Below, piece by piece: positions 15,473 to 23,867 of a DNA stretch of 64,000 nt. The stretch covers positions 1 to 64,000 of the forward strand of contig CAYZZI010000009.1 of the NCBI GenBank assembly GCA_964482795.1, written 5' to 3'. Position numbers and translations under genes: made by a program. Below the pieces are notes generated by a model. The model was not told where the DNA came from. It saw only the letters and a list, made by a program, of their open reading frames with translations, and searched no databases. Each line of letters begins with the position of its first letter. Position 1 is the first letter of the stretch. The DNA comes from UBA965 sp964482795 (GTDB lineage: Bacteria; Chloroflexota; Chloroflexia; Chloroflexales; Roseiflexaceae).

Positions 15473-17626
15473 TCAGCGTTGGAGAATCCGCCGGCCGAGT
15501 GCCAACCACTGTGCGCCCCATGAGACGCGCCCCTGCCAGACCTCATACAACAAAAGACTCGTGAGTAACGCCATCCCATAAAACTTATACGAACTCAAGA
15601 ACAGCGTCACAGCACCTAAATCATACATGTAATTAAAACTTCGTTGGTCGCCAAACGCAATCAATCCATAACTGACCATGACCATCAAACTACGCATCAA
15701 CGAAAGTTCTTGGGTACGATAGTGATTGAGTAATAACAGCATCGGCAAAATCAAAATAGTGGCGTAATGTATCCATGCAACGGGAATGGCAATCACCATC
15801 AACATGATGAAGAGTGCATACTGCAAACCATATTCACTGCGCTCTACCGACCAATCGCGCATGGCAGACAGCGACACAACTGCTGACAATATCATTGAGA
15901 TGATGCTCGCAATTCGCGCAATCCCAGGCGTAGCAAAGAGCTGCATCACGGCCTCGTCTTCATAGAATCGCGTCACAAATCCTGCAATCGTCTGGTTTTC
16001 AATCCATGAAGTGGTACCACCAATACTTGGCAGTACATCACGCAAAAACATCACGTGCAAATCCCAACCCATGACGACTACGGCGATCGCATTCCATCCC
16101 AACATGCCGAGCACAAATCCCCCCACAGCCCACCAGCGCTGTTTTGCCCCCCAGAACGTCAGCAACACAATCGGATAAATTTTGAATGACGTCAAAAATG
16201 CGATGATAGCCCCGGCCCAACCGTCACGTCCACGCTGTATAAACCACCACATCAACGTAAATGAGCAGAGCAACACAATATCCGTCTGCCCATACCGTAA
16301 TGCGTCAAGCAGTGGTTGAAAGTTGAGAAGCAATAGCATGACGAGCACCCACCACCAATGCGTCATTGGTTGCATGAGGCGATACCAAAGTACACCCGTC
16401 ACTACCAATAACGCAATATTCAGAAGACGATATGCATTGAGCAAATCAAGCTCATTCATGTTCACGAAAGGAGTAAACATCATGATATAGAATGGTGGGC
16501 GTTTGTATCCGGCAAACGGGTTATCCACAATGTTGTCGAGTTTGTAGAGCACACCCTCAAATACCCAACGTCGTGCAGCGTCGTACCAAATACCAAAATC
16601 CCCACTCCCTTTGTCAAGCATTTCGTGGTATTGCCAGACCGCATACCCAAACCCCGCACATGCAAGCAGGCCAATCATCAACCAATCGGCACGTTCGTGA
16701 TTGTGACGGCGCATCAGCGCATATCCCACCCAGGCCGTGAGTACAACTGCGGCGAACCATGGCGCCACATGGAGTTGCCATGGTGGTATCGGCATGCCAT
16801 CACGCCAAAGTACCCACTGCACAATTGGCATACACCACCACCACACGCCCAACAGAATTGGGATGTGTATCCCTTTGATATGCCATGTACGGTTGTACAA
16901 CATACTGATACGCGCGACGCCAACCACTGCTACAAGCAACCAAAGCCACACGGTGGCCCACGACAAATATGGCACCAGTTGCACGGAGAACAAGGCCAGC
17001 ACACCATAGTAGATGAAGGCCACACCAACAAGTCCGAGTGCGAGCACTTCATCGCGCATACGTGCCCACCTCCCGATGATACCCATCCCGAAGGCGAGGA
17101 GTACTCCCATCATCAGCATGTTGCTGTGCGCGCCAAAGGCACCACTGGTCGGCTGTACCGTGAAACGATTAATCGAGATACCTAATTGGCGCGGATCATC
17201 ACCGAACTGCTTGGGATTCGTCTCAATCATCAACGGTACATACCAACGCCAATCCAGCCGACTCTGCACCAAGATGGTGACGATGCGGATATTTCCAGCC
17301 GGAATAGTTATGTCAACATTGCGTTGTCCATCCGCAATGCGTGTATTGGCAACATCTGATGTAGGGTATTGATTCAATACGCGCATCGCAACTACAGCCA
17401 TGCCGTGGTGATATATCGGCACACGCACAGTGCTTTGGGCCGTCGTCCATCGAAAGCTATTTGCCTGAGCCTCGGCAGCATGCATCCCGGCAAAATAAAC
17501 GCCATCACCCGGACCAACCGTAATTTGTTGCGGCTGGACCGTGCGGATCATCTGTAACACGCCATACCCAAGTAACCAAACTAGAACGACTATCGCATAT
17601 ACGCGCCACGATTGCATCTGTTGCAT
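15473..17626 (-). CDS. GT87/DUF2029-type membrane glycosyltransferase with extracytoplasmic beta-domain
   Basis: 717 residues from ATG 17626. A signal anchor (about 7-27) is followed by a beta-rich domain (about 35-160: ANSFRWTTAQSTVRVPI, then ITIPAGNIRIVTILVQ) and a long stack of membrane helices. The C-terminal part matches polyprenol-phosphate-mannose-dependent GT-C enzymes: FGIWYDAARRWVFEG with the conserved acidic residue after the first loop, PFAGYKRPPFYIMMFTP and ALRYGQTDIVLL. Such enzymes build surface polysaccharide or lipoglycan. ATG 17656 is also in frame; GAGAAG lies close before 17626. The beta-domain resembles that of the acyltransferase at 5751-7862. Confidence 0.82.
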   Translation of the reverse strand: MQQMQSWRVYAIVVLVWLLGYGVLQMIRTVQPQQITVGPGDGVYFAGMHAAEAQANSFRWTTAQSTVRVPIYHHGMAVVAMRVLNQYPTSDVANTRIADGQRNVDITIPAGNIRIVTILVQSRLDWRWYVPLMIETNPKQFGDDPRQLGISINRFTVQPTSGAFGAHSNMLMMGVLLAFGMGIIGRWARMRDEVLALGLVGVAFIYYGVLALFSVQLVPYLSWATVWLWLLVAVVGVARISMLYNRTWHIKGIHIPILLGVWWWCMPIVQWVLWRDGMPIPPWQLHVAPWFAAVVLTAWVGYALMRRHNHERADWLMIGLLACAGFGYAVWQYHEMLDKGSGDFGIWYDAARRWVFEGVLYKLDNIVDNPFAGYKRPPFYIMMFTPFVNMNELDLLNAYRLLNIALLVVTGVLWYRLMQPMTHWWWVLVMLLLLNFQPLLDALRYGQTDIVLLCSFTLMWWFIQRGRDGWAGAIIAFLTSFKIYPIVLLTFWGAKQRWWAVGGFVLGMLGWNAIAVVVMGWDLHVMFLRDVLPSIGGTTSWIENQTIAGFVTRFYEDEAVMQLFATPGIARIASIISMILSAVVSLSAMRDWSVERSEYGLQYALFIMLMVIAIPVAWIHYATILILPMLLLLNHYRTQELSLMRSLMVMVSYGLIAFGDQRSFNYMYDLGAVTLFLSSYKFYGMALLTSLLLYEVWQGRVSWGAQWLALGRRILQR

Positions 17627-17693
17627 TGTCTTCTCAACTGGTGTACTGCATACCATTACAATCTACCATATCCCCCGTACCTATGGGTAAATT

Positions 17694-17721
17694 ATGACAT
17701 TCCTGATTCTTTGCGTATACT
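17694..17721 (+). promoter_or_regulatory. Probable promoter of the clostripain-family gene
   Basis: ATGACA (17694-17699), 16-base spacer, TATACT (17716-17721). A second candidate -10 (TG then TACAAT, 17725-17730) overlaps it. Confidence 0.45.
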
Positions 17722-17761
17722 ATGTACAATCCATGTGAATAATGAAAGTACATGCATACCG

Positions 17762-19912
17762 ATGAAGATACGTAAAATGTCCGCTTTGATCCTGATGGCA
17801 TTCGTAATGAGTTTCTTCATTGCCTGTGCGGACATCGAAGAAGGGTCATCACCACAATCCACATCAATCGTAGAGGTCACCCCTGCACCCCAAACCAAAT
17901 GGCTGGTCATGGTCTACTCCGATGCCGATGATGAAGTCCTCGAAAACGACATGTTCATCGACATCAATGAGATGGAGCTGATTGGCTCAACTGACAACGT
18001 CACCATGGTCGCCCAAATTGATCGCCACGAAGACTTCCTTGATGATGATTGGCATAACACACGTCGCTACCGCATCACCCAGGATGATGACCTCGACACC
18101 ATAAATTCTGAGCTGGTAGCAGACCTCGGCGAACAAAATATGGCTGATCCCCAAACACTCATCGACTTTGTCACCTGGTCCATCCAAACCTATCCCGCTG
18201 AGCGCTATGCCCTCATCCTCTCCGATCACGGCATGGGCTGGATTGGTGGGTGGAGTGACCCAAATCCCGGCAATCCCGGTCCTGATGGTCTCGAAATTAC
18301 CGCCGACGGCGATTTGCTCCTCCTCAACGAAATCGACGATGCGCTCGGCACTATTCGTCAGCAAACCGGCGTTGAGCGCTTTGATCTCGTCGGGTTTGAT
18401 GCCTGTCTCATGGGGCACCTCGAGGTGGCAGTTGCCGTTGCACCGCACGCCAACGTCATGGTCGCCTCTCAAGAGCTTGAGCCAGCCATGGGCTGGGCCT
18501 ATACGGCATTCCTCGATGAACTCGCCAATAATCCTGCCATGGACGGCACCCAACTCGCACGCCAAATTGTCTCTACCTACATTGATCAAGATATTCGCAT
18601 CACCGATACCACCGCACGAAACCGACTCATCCAAGAAAACTGGGAATCACCCGATGGTATCACCAAAGAGGTCGTCATTGCGAACTTTTCCGACGATATC
18701 ACCCTCAGTGCCTACGACCTCACCGTTCTTCCATCATTCATGGAGACCTTCGATACGTTTATCGTTGCGCTCGCTGATGCCCCACAACGCGCCGTCATCC
18801 AAGCCGCTCGTAATGCCCAACAATTCGAGAATATCTTTGATGACAACAACAGCCCTTATATCGATCTTCACAATTTTGCTAGCATACTTGTCGATGCTAA
18901 TCCCGACGAAACCAGCCTCACCGACGCAAGCACAAACCTACAGACTGCCATCAGTGAACTCGTAATCACCAATAAGTATGGACCATCTCGCCCTGGCGCC
19001 AACGGCATCTCTATCCATTTCCCTAACTCAACACTGTATGAATCAACAATTGCTGGCGCCAGTGTATATAACCAAATCAGCGCACGATTTACCAACGAAC
19101 ATCGCTGGGATGACTTCTTGGCCTTCCACTACTACCAAACCCCACTCGGCGACACACCAGCAACAAATAATACACTTACCGCACCCGGCGCAAGCGAAAT
19201 AACCGTCAGCGATATCATCCTTAGCGCCGAAACTATCTCAACAGCCGAGAGCAGTACTCTCTCTGCGTCTGTCACAGGCGAGAACATCGGGTTCGTCTAT
19301 TCATTCACCGGCTACTACAACCCAGATGACGATACCATCCTCGTCGTCGATCGTGACTATATTGACGCCGGCAAAACGCGCACCGTCGATGGCGTTTACT
19401 ACCCCAACTGGCAAGGAACTGACATCGAAATTGAGTTCGAATGGGAACCCATACTCTACAGCATCGACGATGGCCGTGGATCCGTAGCGGCAGTCCTGCT
19501 TGACCCGCAAGATTACGGCACCACCCGTGGCTACCCAACCTATATTGTCGAGGGTCGTTATACCTCGGCCAACGGCAAATCGCGCGAAGCTCGACTGTTC
19601 TTCAAAAAAGGCGAACTTATCAAGGTCTTGAGTCTCGGCAATAGCCGCTCAGCGAGCACTCCACGCGTCATCACCCCGCGCGCCGGTGATACGTTTACCA
19701 TCTACAACCTGATTATCGACCTCTATAGCGATGACGACACCAAACCCGTCGAATATCGCTATGAAGACGGTGACACGCTCACGTTCGGCGATACCAAATG
19801 GTCAATCACCGAATTCACGGCACCCACAGGCAGTTATGTTGTTGGTATTCAAGCCGATGATATGGACGGCAATCGCTACGAAAACTACGCCGTCATCACC
19901 GTCGACGAGTAA
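17762..19912 (+). CDS. Clostripain-family (C11) cysteine peptidase lipoprotein
   Basis: 716 residues. It begins MKIRKMSALILMAF with a lipobox FIAC, so it is probably exported and lipid-anchored. The C11 catalytic pair is seen as His156 in YALILSDHGMGWIGG and Cys215 in DLVGFDACLMGHLEVA, followed by the family block VASQELEPAMGW. The C-terminal 250 residues look beta-rich and have no motif I recognise. ATG 17762 sits about 40 bases after the promoter. C11 peptidases cut after Arg or Lys; the natural target here is unknown. A hairpin and an AT-rich repeat follow. Confidence 0.88.
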   Translation: MKIRKMSALILMAFVMSFFIACADIEEGSSPQSTSIVEVTPAPQTKWLVMVYSDADDEVLENDMFIDINEMELIGSTDNVTMVAQIDRHEDFLDDDWHNTRRYRITQDDDLDTINSELVADLGEQNMADPQTLIDFVTWSIQTYPAERYALILSDHGMGWIGGWSDPNPGNPGPDGLEITADGDLLLLNEIDDALGTIRQQTGVERFDLVGFDACLMGHLEVAVAVAPHANVMVASQELEPAMGWAYTAFLDELANNPAMDGTQLARQIVSTYIDQDIRITDTTARNRLIQENWESPDGITKEVVIANFSDDITLSAYDLTVLPSFMETFDTFIVALADAPQRAVIQAARNAQQFENIFDDNNSPYIDLHNFASILVDANPDETSLTDASTNLQTAISELVITNKYGPSRPGANGISIHFPNSTLYESTIAGASVYNQISARFTNEHRWDDFLAFHYYQTPLGDTPATNNTLTAPGASEITVSDIILSAETISTAESSTLSASVTGENIGFVYSFTGYYNPDDDTILVVDRDYIDAGKTRTVDGVYYPNWQGTDIEIEFEWEPILYSIDDGRGSVAAVLLDPQDYGTTRGYPTYIVEGRYTSANGKSREARLFFKKGELIKVLSLGNSRSASTPRVITPRAGDTFTIYNLIIDLYSDDDTKPVEYRYEDGDTLTFGDTKWSITEFTAPTGSYVVGIQADDMDGNRYENYAVITVDE

Positions 19913-19970
19913 TACCAACAACACGCGTCGCATCTCGTTACACGCCACCCACCAACTCACGTTCGCACAA

Positions 19971-20015
19971 AAGAGGTAGTTCTTGGGCAAGCCCTCGACC
20001 TACCTCTTCATTTTT
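19971..20015 (+). terminator. Terminator after the clostripain-family gene
   Basis: AAGAGGTAG (19971-19979) pairs with CTACCTCTT (20000-20008); inside lies GGGC/GCCC. It is followed by CATTTTT, the first unit of the tandem repeat. Confidence 0.65.
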
Positions 20016-20062
20016 CATTTTTCATTTTTCATTTTTCATTTTTCATTTTTCATTTTTCATTT
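20009..20062. repeat. Heptanucleotide tandem repeat CATTTTT, seven copies
   Basis: Seven perfect copies (20009-20057) and a partial eighth. On the minus strand the repeat supplies the last codons and the stop of the MFS gene ending at 20043. It also provides the T-tract for the terminator of the opposite gene. A simple repeat like this can change copy number by slippage. Confidence 0.95.
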
Positions 20063-21266
20063 CAATATCCCTCACCAACGGCCAAAACAACACCAGCGGC
20101 ACCGTCAGCAACGACATCACCCCCGCAGCCAAATACCACGATTGCAACCCAAATCGATCTGAAATCGGCCCAGCCAGTAACAACCCGAGAGGCGATACCG
20201 CCCCCGCCATGCTCCCCATGAAGCCCATCACGCGCCCTTGCATCTCCGGCGCAACACGCGCTTGAATAATCGCAAAAATCGGTCCATTGGCCAACGGCTG
20301 TACTAGACCAAACACCACCATCGATGCAATCGCAATATATAAACCGCTCGCATCAATCCGCGCCAATACCACCGCCGCAATCCCCATCCCCAACACACCC
20401 AAGGCCATCGTATAGATGCGTCGCTTAAATCCCCCCCAGGCCGCTAACAAGAGCGATCCAACAATCATACCGATACCAAGCGCCATCTCGAGCCACGCAA
20501 GTTGGAGTGCACCACCTTGTAAGACGTTTTTGACCATCAATGGCATCAACGAGAACGCAGGATTAAACAACAAGTTCAACACCATAGCAATACTCATCAG
20601 CGCCAACAAACTCGGCCATCCCAGTACGTAGCGGAATCCAGCGCGCAAGTCGCTCATCACGCTCACCCGCTCTTCGACCGGTTTCAACGGCGGATTAGGT
20701 ACCACCATACCTAGCATGATCAGTGATGCAGCCACACCCGTCGCCACCTCAAGGAGCAAAATGCCTTCGAGATGAATCACCTCAAGTAACAACGCCCCGA
20801 CCGGCGGTGCAATAATTGCCACCGCACCCTCGCGTAGCTGCGACAATCCGGATACACGCTGTAAATGCTCGCTCGGCACCAACATCGGTGTCGCCGCCAT
20901 GACTGCCATGTAGTGAAATTGCCCTGCCAGCGAGTTCACAAACATCACAATGTACAAATGCCATATCTCGAGCATCTGATAGCGTACCAGCACGAACAAG
21001 ACACATGCACTGGCCACCTGCACCATGTCGCTTGCCACAATAAAGAACTTGCGGTTATTCCGATCGACAATCGTCCCAATCAACGGCCCCAACAGAATCC
21101 CCGGCAACATGCTAATCAATGTACCGGTGGCCAATGACGTCGCCGTACCATACGTCTGTGCTACCCACCAAATCAAGGCAAACCCAGAAAACGCACTGCC
21201 AAAGCGCGAGATTGTCTGGCTCCCCCAAAACAGCGCAAAACGCCCGACCCATCTCCCAGATTCCAC
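20043..21266 (-). CDS. MFS transporter, MFS_3 (macrolide-efflux-like) type
   Basis: 407 residues, about 12 membrane helices. The N-terminus FALFWGSQTISRFGSAFSGFALIWW and the loop LLGPLIGTIVDRNNRKFFIVASD are typical of the DHA3 family, proton-driven exporters of drugs or other amphipathic molecules. The last residues (MKNEK) and the stop are encoded by the 7-bp tandem repeat. It is the last gene of a leftward operon, 17 bases after the M48 protease. Substrate unknown. Confidence 0.85.
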   Translation of the reverse strand: MESGRWVGRFALFWGSQTISRFGSAFSGFALIWWVAQTYGTATSLATGTLISMLPGILLGPLIGTIVDRNNRKFFIVASDMVQVASACVLFVLVRYQMLEIWHLYIVMFVNSLAGQFHYMAVMAATPMLVPSEHLQRVSGLSQLREGAVAIIAPPVGALLLEVIHLEGILLLEVATGVAASLIMLGMVVPNPPLKPVEERVSVMSDLRAGFRYVLGWPSLLALMSIAMVLNLLFNPAFSLMPLMVKNVLQGGALQLAWLEMALGIGMIVGSLLLAAWGGFKRRIYTMALGVLGMGIAAVVLARIDASGLYIAIASMVVFGLVQPLANGPIFAIIQARVAPEMQGRVMGFMGSMAGAVSPLGLLLAGPISDRFGLQSWYLAAGVMSLLTVPLVLFWPLVRDIEMKNEK

Positions 21267-21283
21267 AAGACCCTCACGATCGC

Positions 21284-22537
21284 TTATGCGTGTTCTGTGC
21301 TCAACGAACGAATATGACCAATGCGCGCACTCCCCGGTGGGTGTGAATAATGATATGCCACATACAACGGGTCGGGTGTCAACGTACCGGCATTATCGCG
21401 ATACAGCGCAACTAGCGCACCAACCATATCATCGGCATTCGTATGACGGACTGCATAGGCGTCTGCTGCGTATTCGATTGACCGCGTAAATGCTGATTGA
21501 ATCGGCGTAAGCACGAATCCCACGACTGGCGCCACCATCAACAACAACACCAACGCTGCCCCCATCTGCGGCTCAAGCACCCCGAACGACTGATAAAACC
21601 ACGCTTGCGGCAACACCCAGGCCAGTAGCGCAAACCCCGCCAAACTCACGACCATAAAAAAGCCAATGAACTTGATGATATCGCGATGCTTGTAATGACC
21701 AATCTCGTGCGCCAACACTGCCGCTGCTTGACCCGGTGTCAGCTGCGCCAACAACGTATCGAAGAAGACGACGCGTTTGGTCCGCCCAAAACTGGTGAAA
21801 TATGCGTTCCCTAACCCCGAACGCTTCGAGGCATCCATCACAAAAATCTGACTCCCCGCAAACCCCGTACGTTGCAACAATCCTTGAATCCGCTCCTGCA
21901 ACTGTGGATCGGTCAGCGGCGTAAATTTGTTGAACAACGGCTGTATGATCACCGGCTGCGCCCACAGGATCCCAATCTGCACCACCATGAACACGCCCCA
22001 GGCCCACAACCACCACGCTGATCCGGTTGACGTCATAAACCAAATAATACCTGCCACCAATGGCACACCGAGTATCATATTCAACACCAAGGATACAGCC
22101 CAGTCTCGTACAAATAATGCAAAACTACTCTTGTTAAACCCGAAGCGCTCATCAATCACAAACGTGCGATACCATTCAAAAGGAAGTGATAGCACGTCGC
22201 TGAGAACAAACCATACCACCACGACCATCACACTCTGCCACAACGTGGAGAATCCTGTTGCTGCTGACTGCGCAACAACCCACTGCAACCCGCCACCGAG
22301 TGTCCACGCCAAGACCACAAGCCCATTCCACACCGTTTGCCACCGCTGAAGGTGCATTTTGGCAACCGTGTAATCAGCACCTTTTTGATGTTGTTCAAGC
22401 GTAATCACCTGCGCAAAATCCGCTGGCACCTGCTGCCGATGCGCAATCACATGCCGGATCTGTCGCCCAGCAAGCCAGAGCAATACGAGCGTCGACACGC
22501 CGAGCAGCACCACAAACACGATCGTCAGTACTTGCAT
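21284..22537 (-). CDS. M48-family membrane zinc metalloprotease (Ste24/CAAX-protease-like)
   Basis: 417 residues. Several membrane helices surround the zinc site AAVLAHEIGHYKHRDI (HExxH), with the downstream Glu expected in SIEYAADAYAVRHT. FGFNKSSFALFVRDW and FVMDASKRSGLGNAYFTSFGRTKRVVFFDTLL match Ste24-like peptidases. These cleave membrane or misfolded proteins. Its stop is 17 bases before the MFS gene and its start 15 bases after DUF4097, so the four genes 23757-20043 form one leftward operon. Confidence 0.9.
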   Translation of the reverse strand: MQVLTIVFVVLLGVSTLVLLWLAGRQIRHVIAHRQQVPADFAQVITLEQHQKGADYTVAKMHLQRWQTVWNGLVVLAWTLGGGLQWVVAQSAATGFSTLWQSVMVVVVWFVLSDVLSLPFEWYRTFVIDERFGFNKSSFALFVRDWAVSLVLNMILGVPLVAGIIWFMTSTGSAWWLWAWGVFMVVQIGILWAQPVIIQPLFNKFTPLTDPQLQERIQGLLQRTGFAGSQIFVMDASKRSGLGNAYFTSFGRTKRVVFFDTLLAQLTPGQAAAVLAHEIGHYKHRDIIKFIGFFMVVSLAGFALLAWVLPQAWFYQSFGVLEPQMGAALVLLLMVAPVVGFVLTPIQSAFTRSIEYAADAYAVRHTNADDMVGALVALYRDNAGTLTPDPLYVAYHYSHPPGSARIGHIRSLSTEHA

Positions 22538-22552
22538 ACGTCCCTCATCTTC

Positions 22553-23266
22553 TTACATGCGCTCAATCTCAATATCCCCAGAGAGCGAAGACAACGTTAA
22601 CTCGACCTGTACCGGCTCTGCTTCGCCAGATTCGCGATCAAAGTTGATGTTACTACTGATATCACCAGCCAACGTCTGTGCGTTGACATCAGTGACAAAG
22701 CCACGTTGGATTTTGACCTCAATATCACCACTTAACGTGCGCGCTTCCACCTTACATGGTTGGTTGACCTGTAGTTCAATATCACCGGCCGCCAAATCAA
22801 CAAACGTCGGTGCCCCTGCCTGTGCTGCCACGTCGCCTGATGCAGACTTGATATGTAGACTGCTAACCTCTGCATCTTTAAAATCTATATCGCCAGACGC
22901 ACTATTGATACGTACATCTCCGAGTCGCCCATGCGCATCGACATCGCCACTCGCCACATCAACATGAATGTCCGAATGTTCGGGCAGTACGACATGCACA
23001 TCGACTGAATCCCGCTGAATCATGAACAAACCCAACTTAGACCCTTTGGTATCGATAGTCAACGTGCGTGCCTCTGCATCATACCGCACCTGTACCTGGG
23101 CCAAGACCTTCTCATCGCCGGTGGTGAATAACTCAACGATAGCATGCCCATTACGCGCTGTATCAATGCGGACATCACTGCTTAACCCTTTGATGTGTAC
23201 CCTTATGCTATCAGACGCCGGATATTCCTCACGACGCGTCTGTTTTCGTTGCCAGAATGCCATCAT
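22553..23266 (-). CDS. DUF4097-family beta-solenoid protein
   Basis: 237 residues. Repeating strands of the type ASGDVDAHGRLGDVRINSASGDIDFKDAEV form the solenoid of the DUF4097 family, whose function is unknown; members are often next to membrane-stress genes. No signal peptide is visible: the N-terminus is charged (MAFWQRKQTRREEYP). AAGGAGG precedes tandem ATGs (23266 and 23263); 23263 has the better spacing. It is 8 bases after the RHH gene. Confidence 0.82.
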   Translation of the reverse strand: MMAFWQRKQTRREEYPASDSIRVHIKGLSSDVRIDTARNGHAIVELFTTGDEKVLAQVQVRYDAEARTLTIDTKGSKLGLFMIQRDSVDVHVVLPEHSDIHVDVASGDVDAHGRLGDVRINSASGDIDFKDAEVSSLHIKSASGDVAAQAGAPTFVDLAAGDIELQVNQPCKVEARTLSGDIEVKIQRGFVTDVNAQTLAGDISSNINFDRESGEAEPVQVELTLSSLSGDIEIERM

Positions 23267-23274
23267 GCGCCTCC

Positions 23275-23757
23275 TTAACTCCGTCCACGACCACGTAATT
23301 TGCTCCCAATCTCAAATTTACCCACCTCGACGCGCACATTACCGGCACGTGTCCCGTGTTGCTGCTGTATCTCCTGGCTGAGTACTCGTACCATCCATGA
23401 GTTCGCCGAAATCCCCTCCTGCGCTGCTCGCTGGTCAATCCGCTCCTTTAGATCGGCCGGTAAACGCAACGCAAATCGTGCATCCAAATCACCAATTGGC
23501 TCCGGTGTTACCTGGGCGACACCCCGATCAACCAACATCACCTCGTCCGGGGTTAACTGCAACGCAAGCGCATCTCGTCCCTGCTGCTGGTTGTACTCCG
23601 CAATCAGCATGGTTACTTGCTCGATGAGTCGGTGCTGCAAGGCCGGCGCCATCGCCTCACCAATCTCTTCACCCTTCTGTGTCAGCTCTGGTCCGCCTAG
23701 CCTGATGATGCGTATCAGGTCCGCTTTGACCGTGGAAAGAAAGTTTGATATGTTCAT
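23275..23757 (-). CDS. Ribbon-helix-helix (Arc/HicB-like) putative regulator
   Basis: 160 residues. The C-terminal third carries a ribbon-helix-helix signature, DARFALRLPADLKERIDQRAAQEGISANSWMVRVLSQEIQQQ (quoted in parts: strand RFALRLP, helix ADLKERIDQRAA, helix SANSWMVRVLSQEI). The N-terminal part is helical and resembles nothing I know. First gene of the operon; its start lies where transcription should begin, so the mRNA is probably leaderless. Direct repeats over the promoter could be its own operator. It could also be an antitoxin-like protein, but no toxin is visible. Confidence 0.72.
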   Translation of the reverse strand: MNISNFLSTVKADLIRIIRLGGPELTQKGEEIGEAMAPALQHRLIEQVTMLIAEYNQQQGRDALALQLTPDEVMLVDRGVAQVTPEPIGDLDARFALRLPADLKERIDQRAAQEGISANSWMVRVLSQEIQQQHGTRAGNVRVEVGKFEIGSKLRGRGRS

Positions 23758-23791
23758 GACATCATTTTAATATCATTTTGAATTTTGTCAA
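23758..23791 (-). promoter_or_regulatory. Promoter of the RHH-DUF4097-M48-MFS operon, with direct repeats
   Basis: On the minus strand: TTGACA (23791-23786), 16-base spacer, TAAAAT (23769-23764). The ATG starts 7 bases after the -10. ATCATTTT occurs at 23761-23768 and 23772-23779, spaced 11 bp (one helical turn). Confidence 0.75.
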
Positions 23792-23867
23792 GGGCAGAAA
23801 AAACGTCCTATGTGAATTACATCTCCACACGGACGTTACGCACACCAGAAACCACACTACAACTCTA

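Noticed and set aside
14971..15579. Antisense frame over the GNAT gene
   Set aside because: His/Cys/Trp-rich random-looking protein; overlaps two well-supported genes.
16625..17185. Plus-strand frame inside the GT87 gene
   Set aside because: His/Thr/Pro-rich translation typical of the wrong strand of a membrane-protein gene.
23275..23757. Toxin-antitoxin pair
   Set aside because: The RHH protein could be an antitoxin, but the next gene is DUF4097 and no toxin fold is visible.
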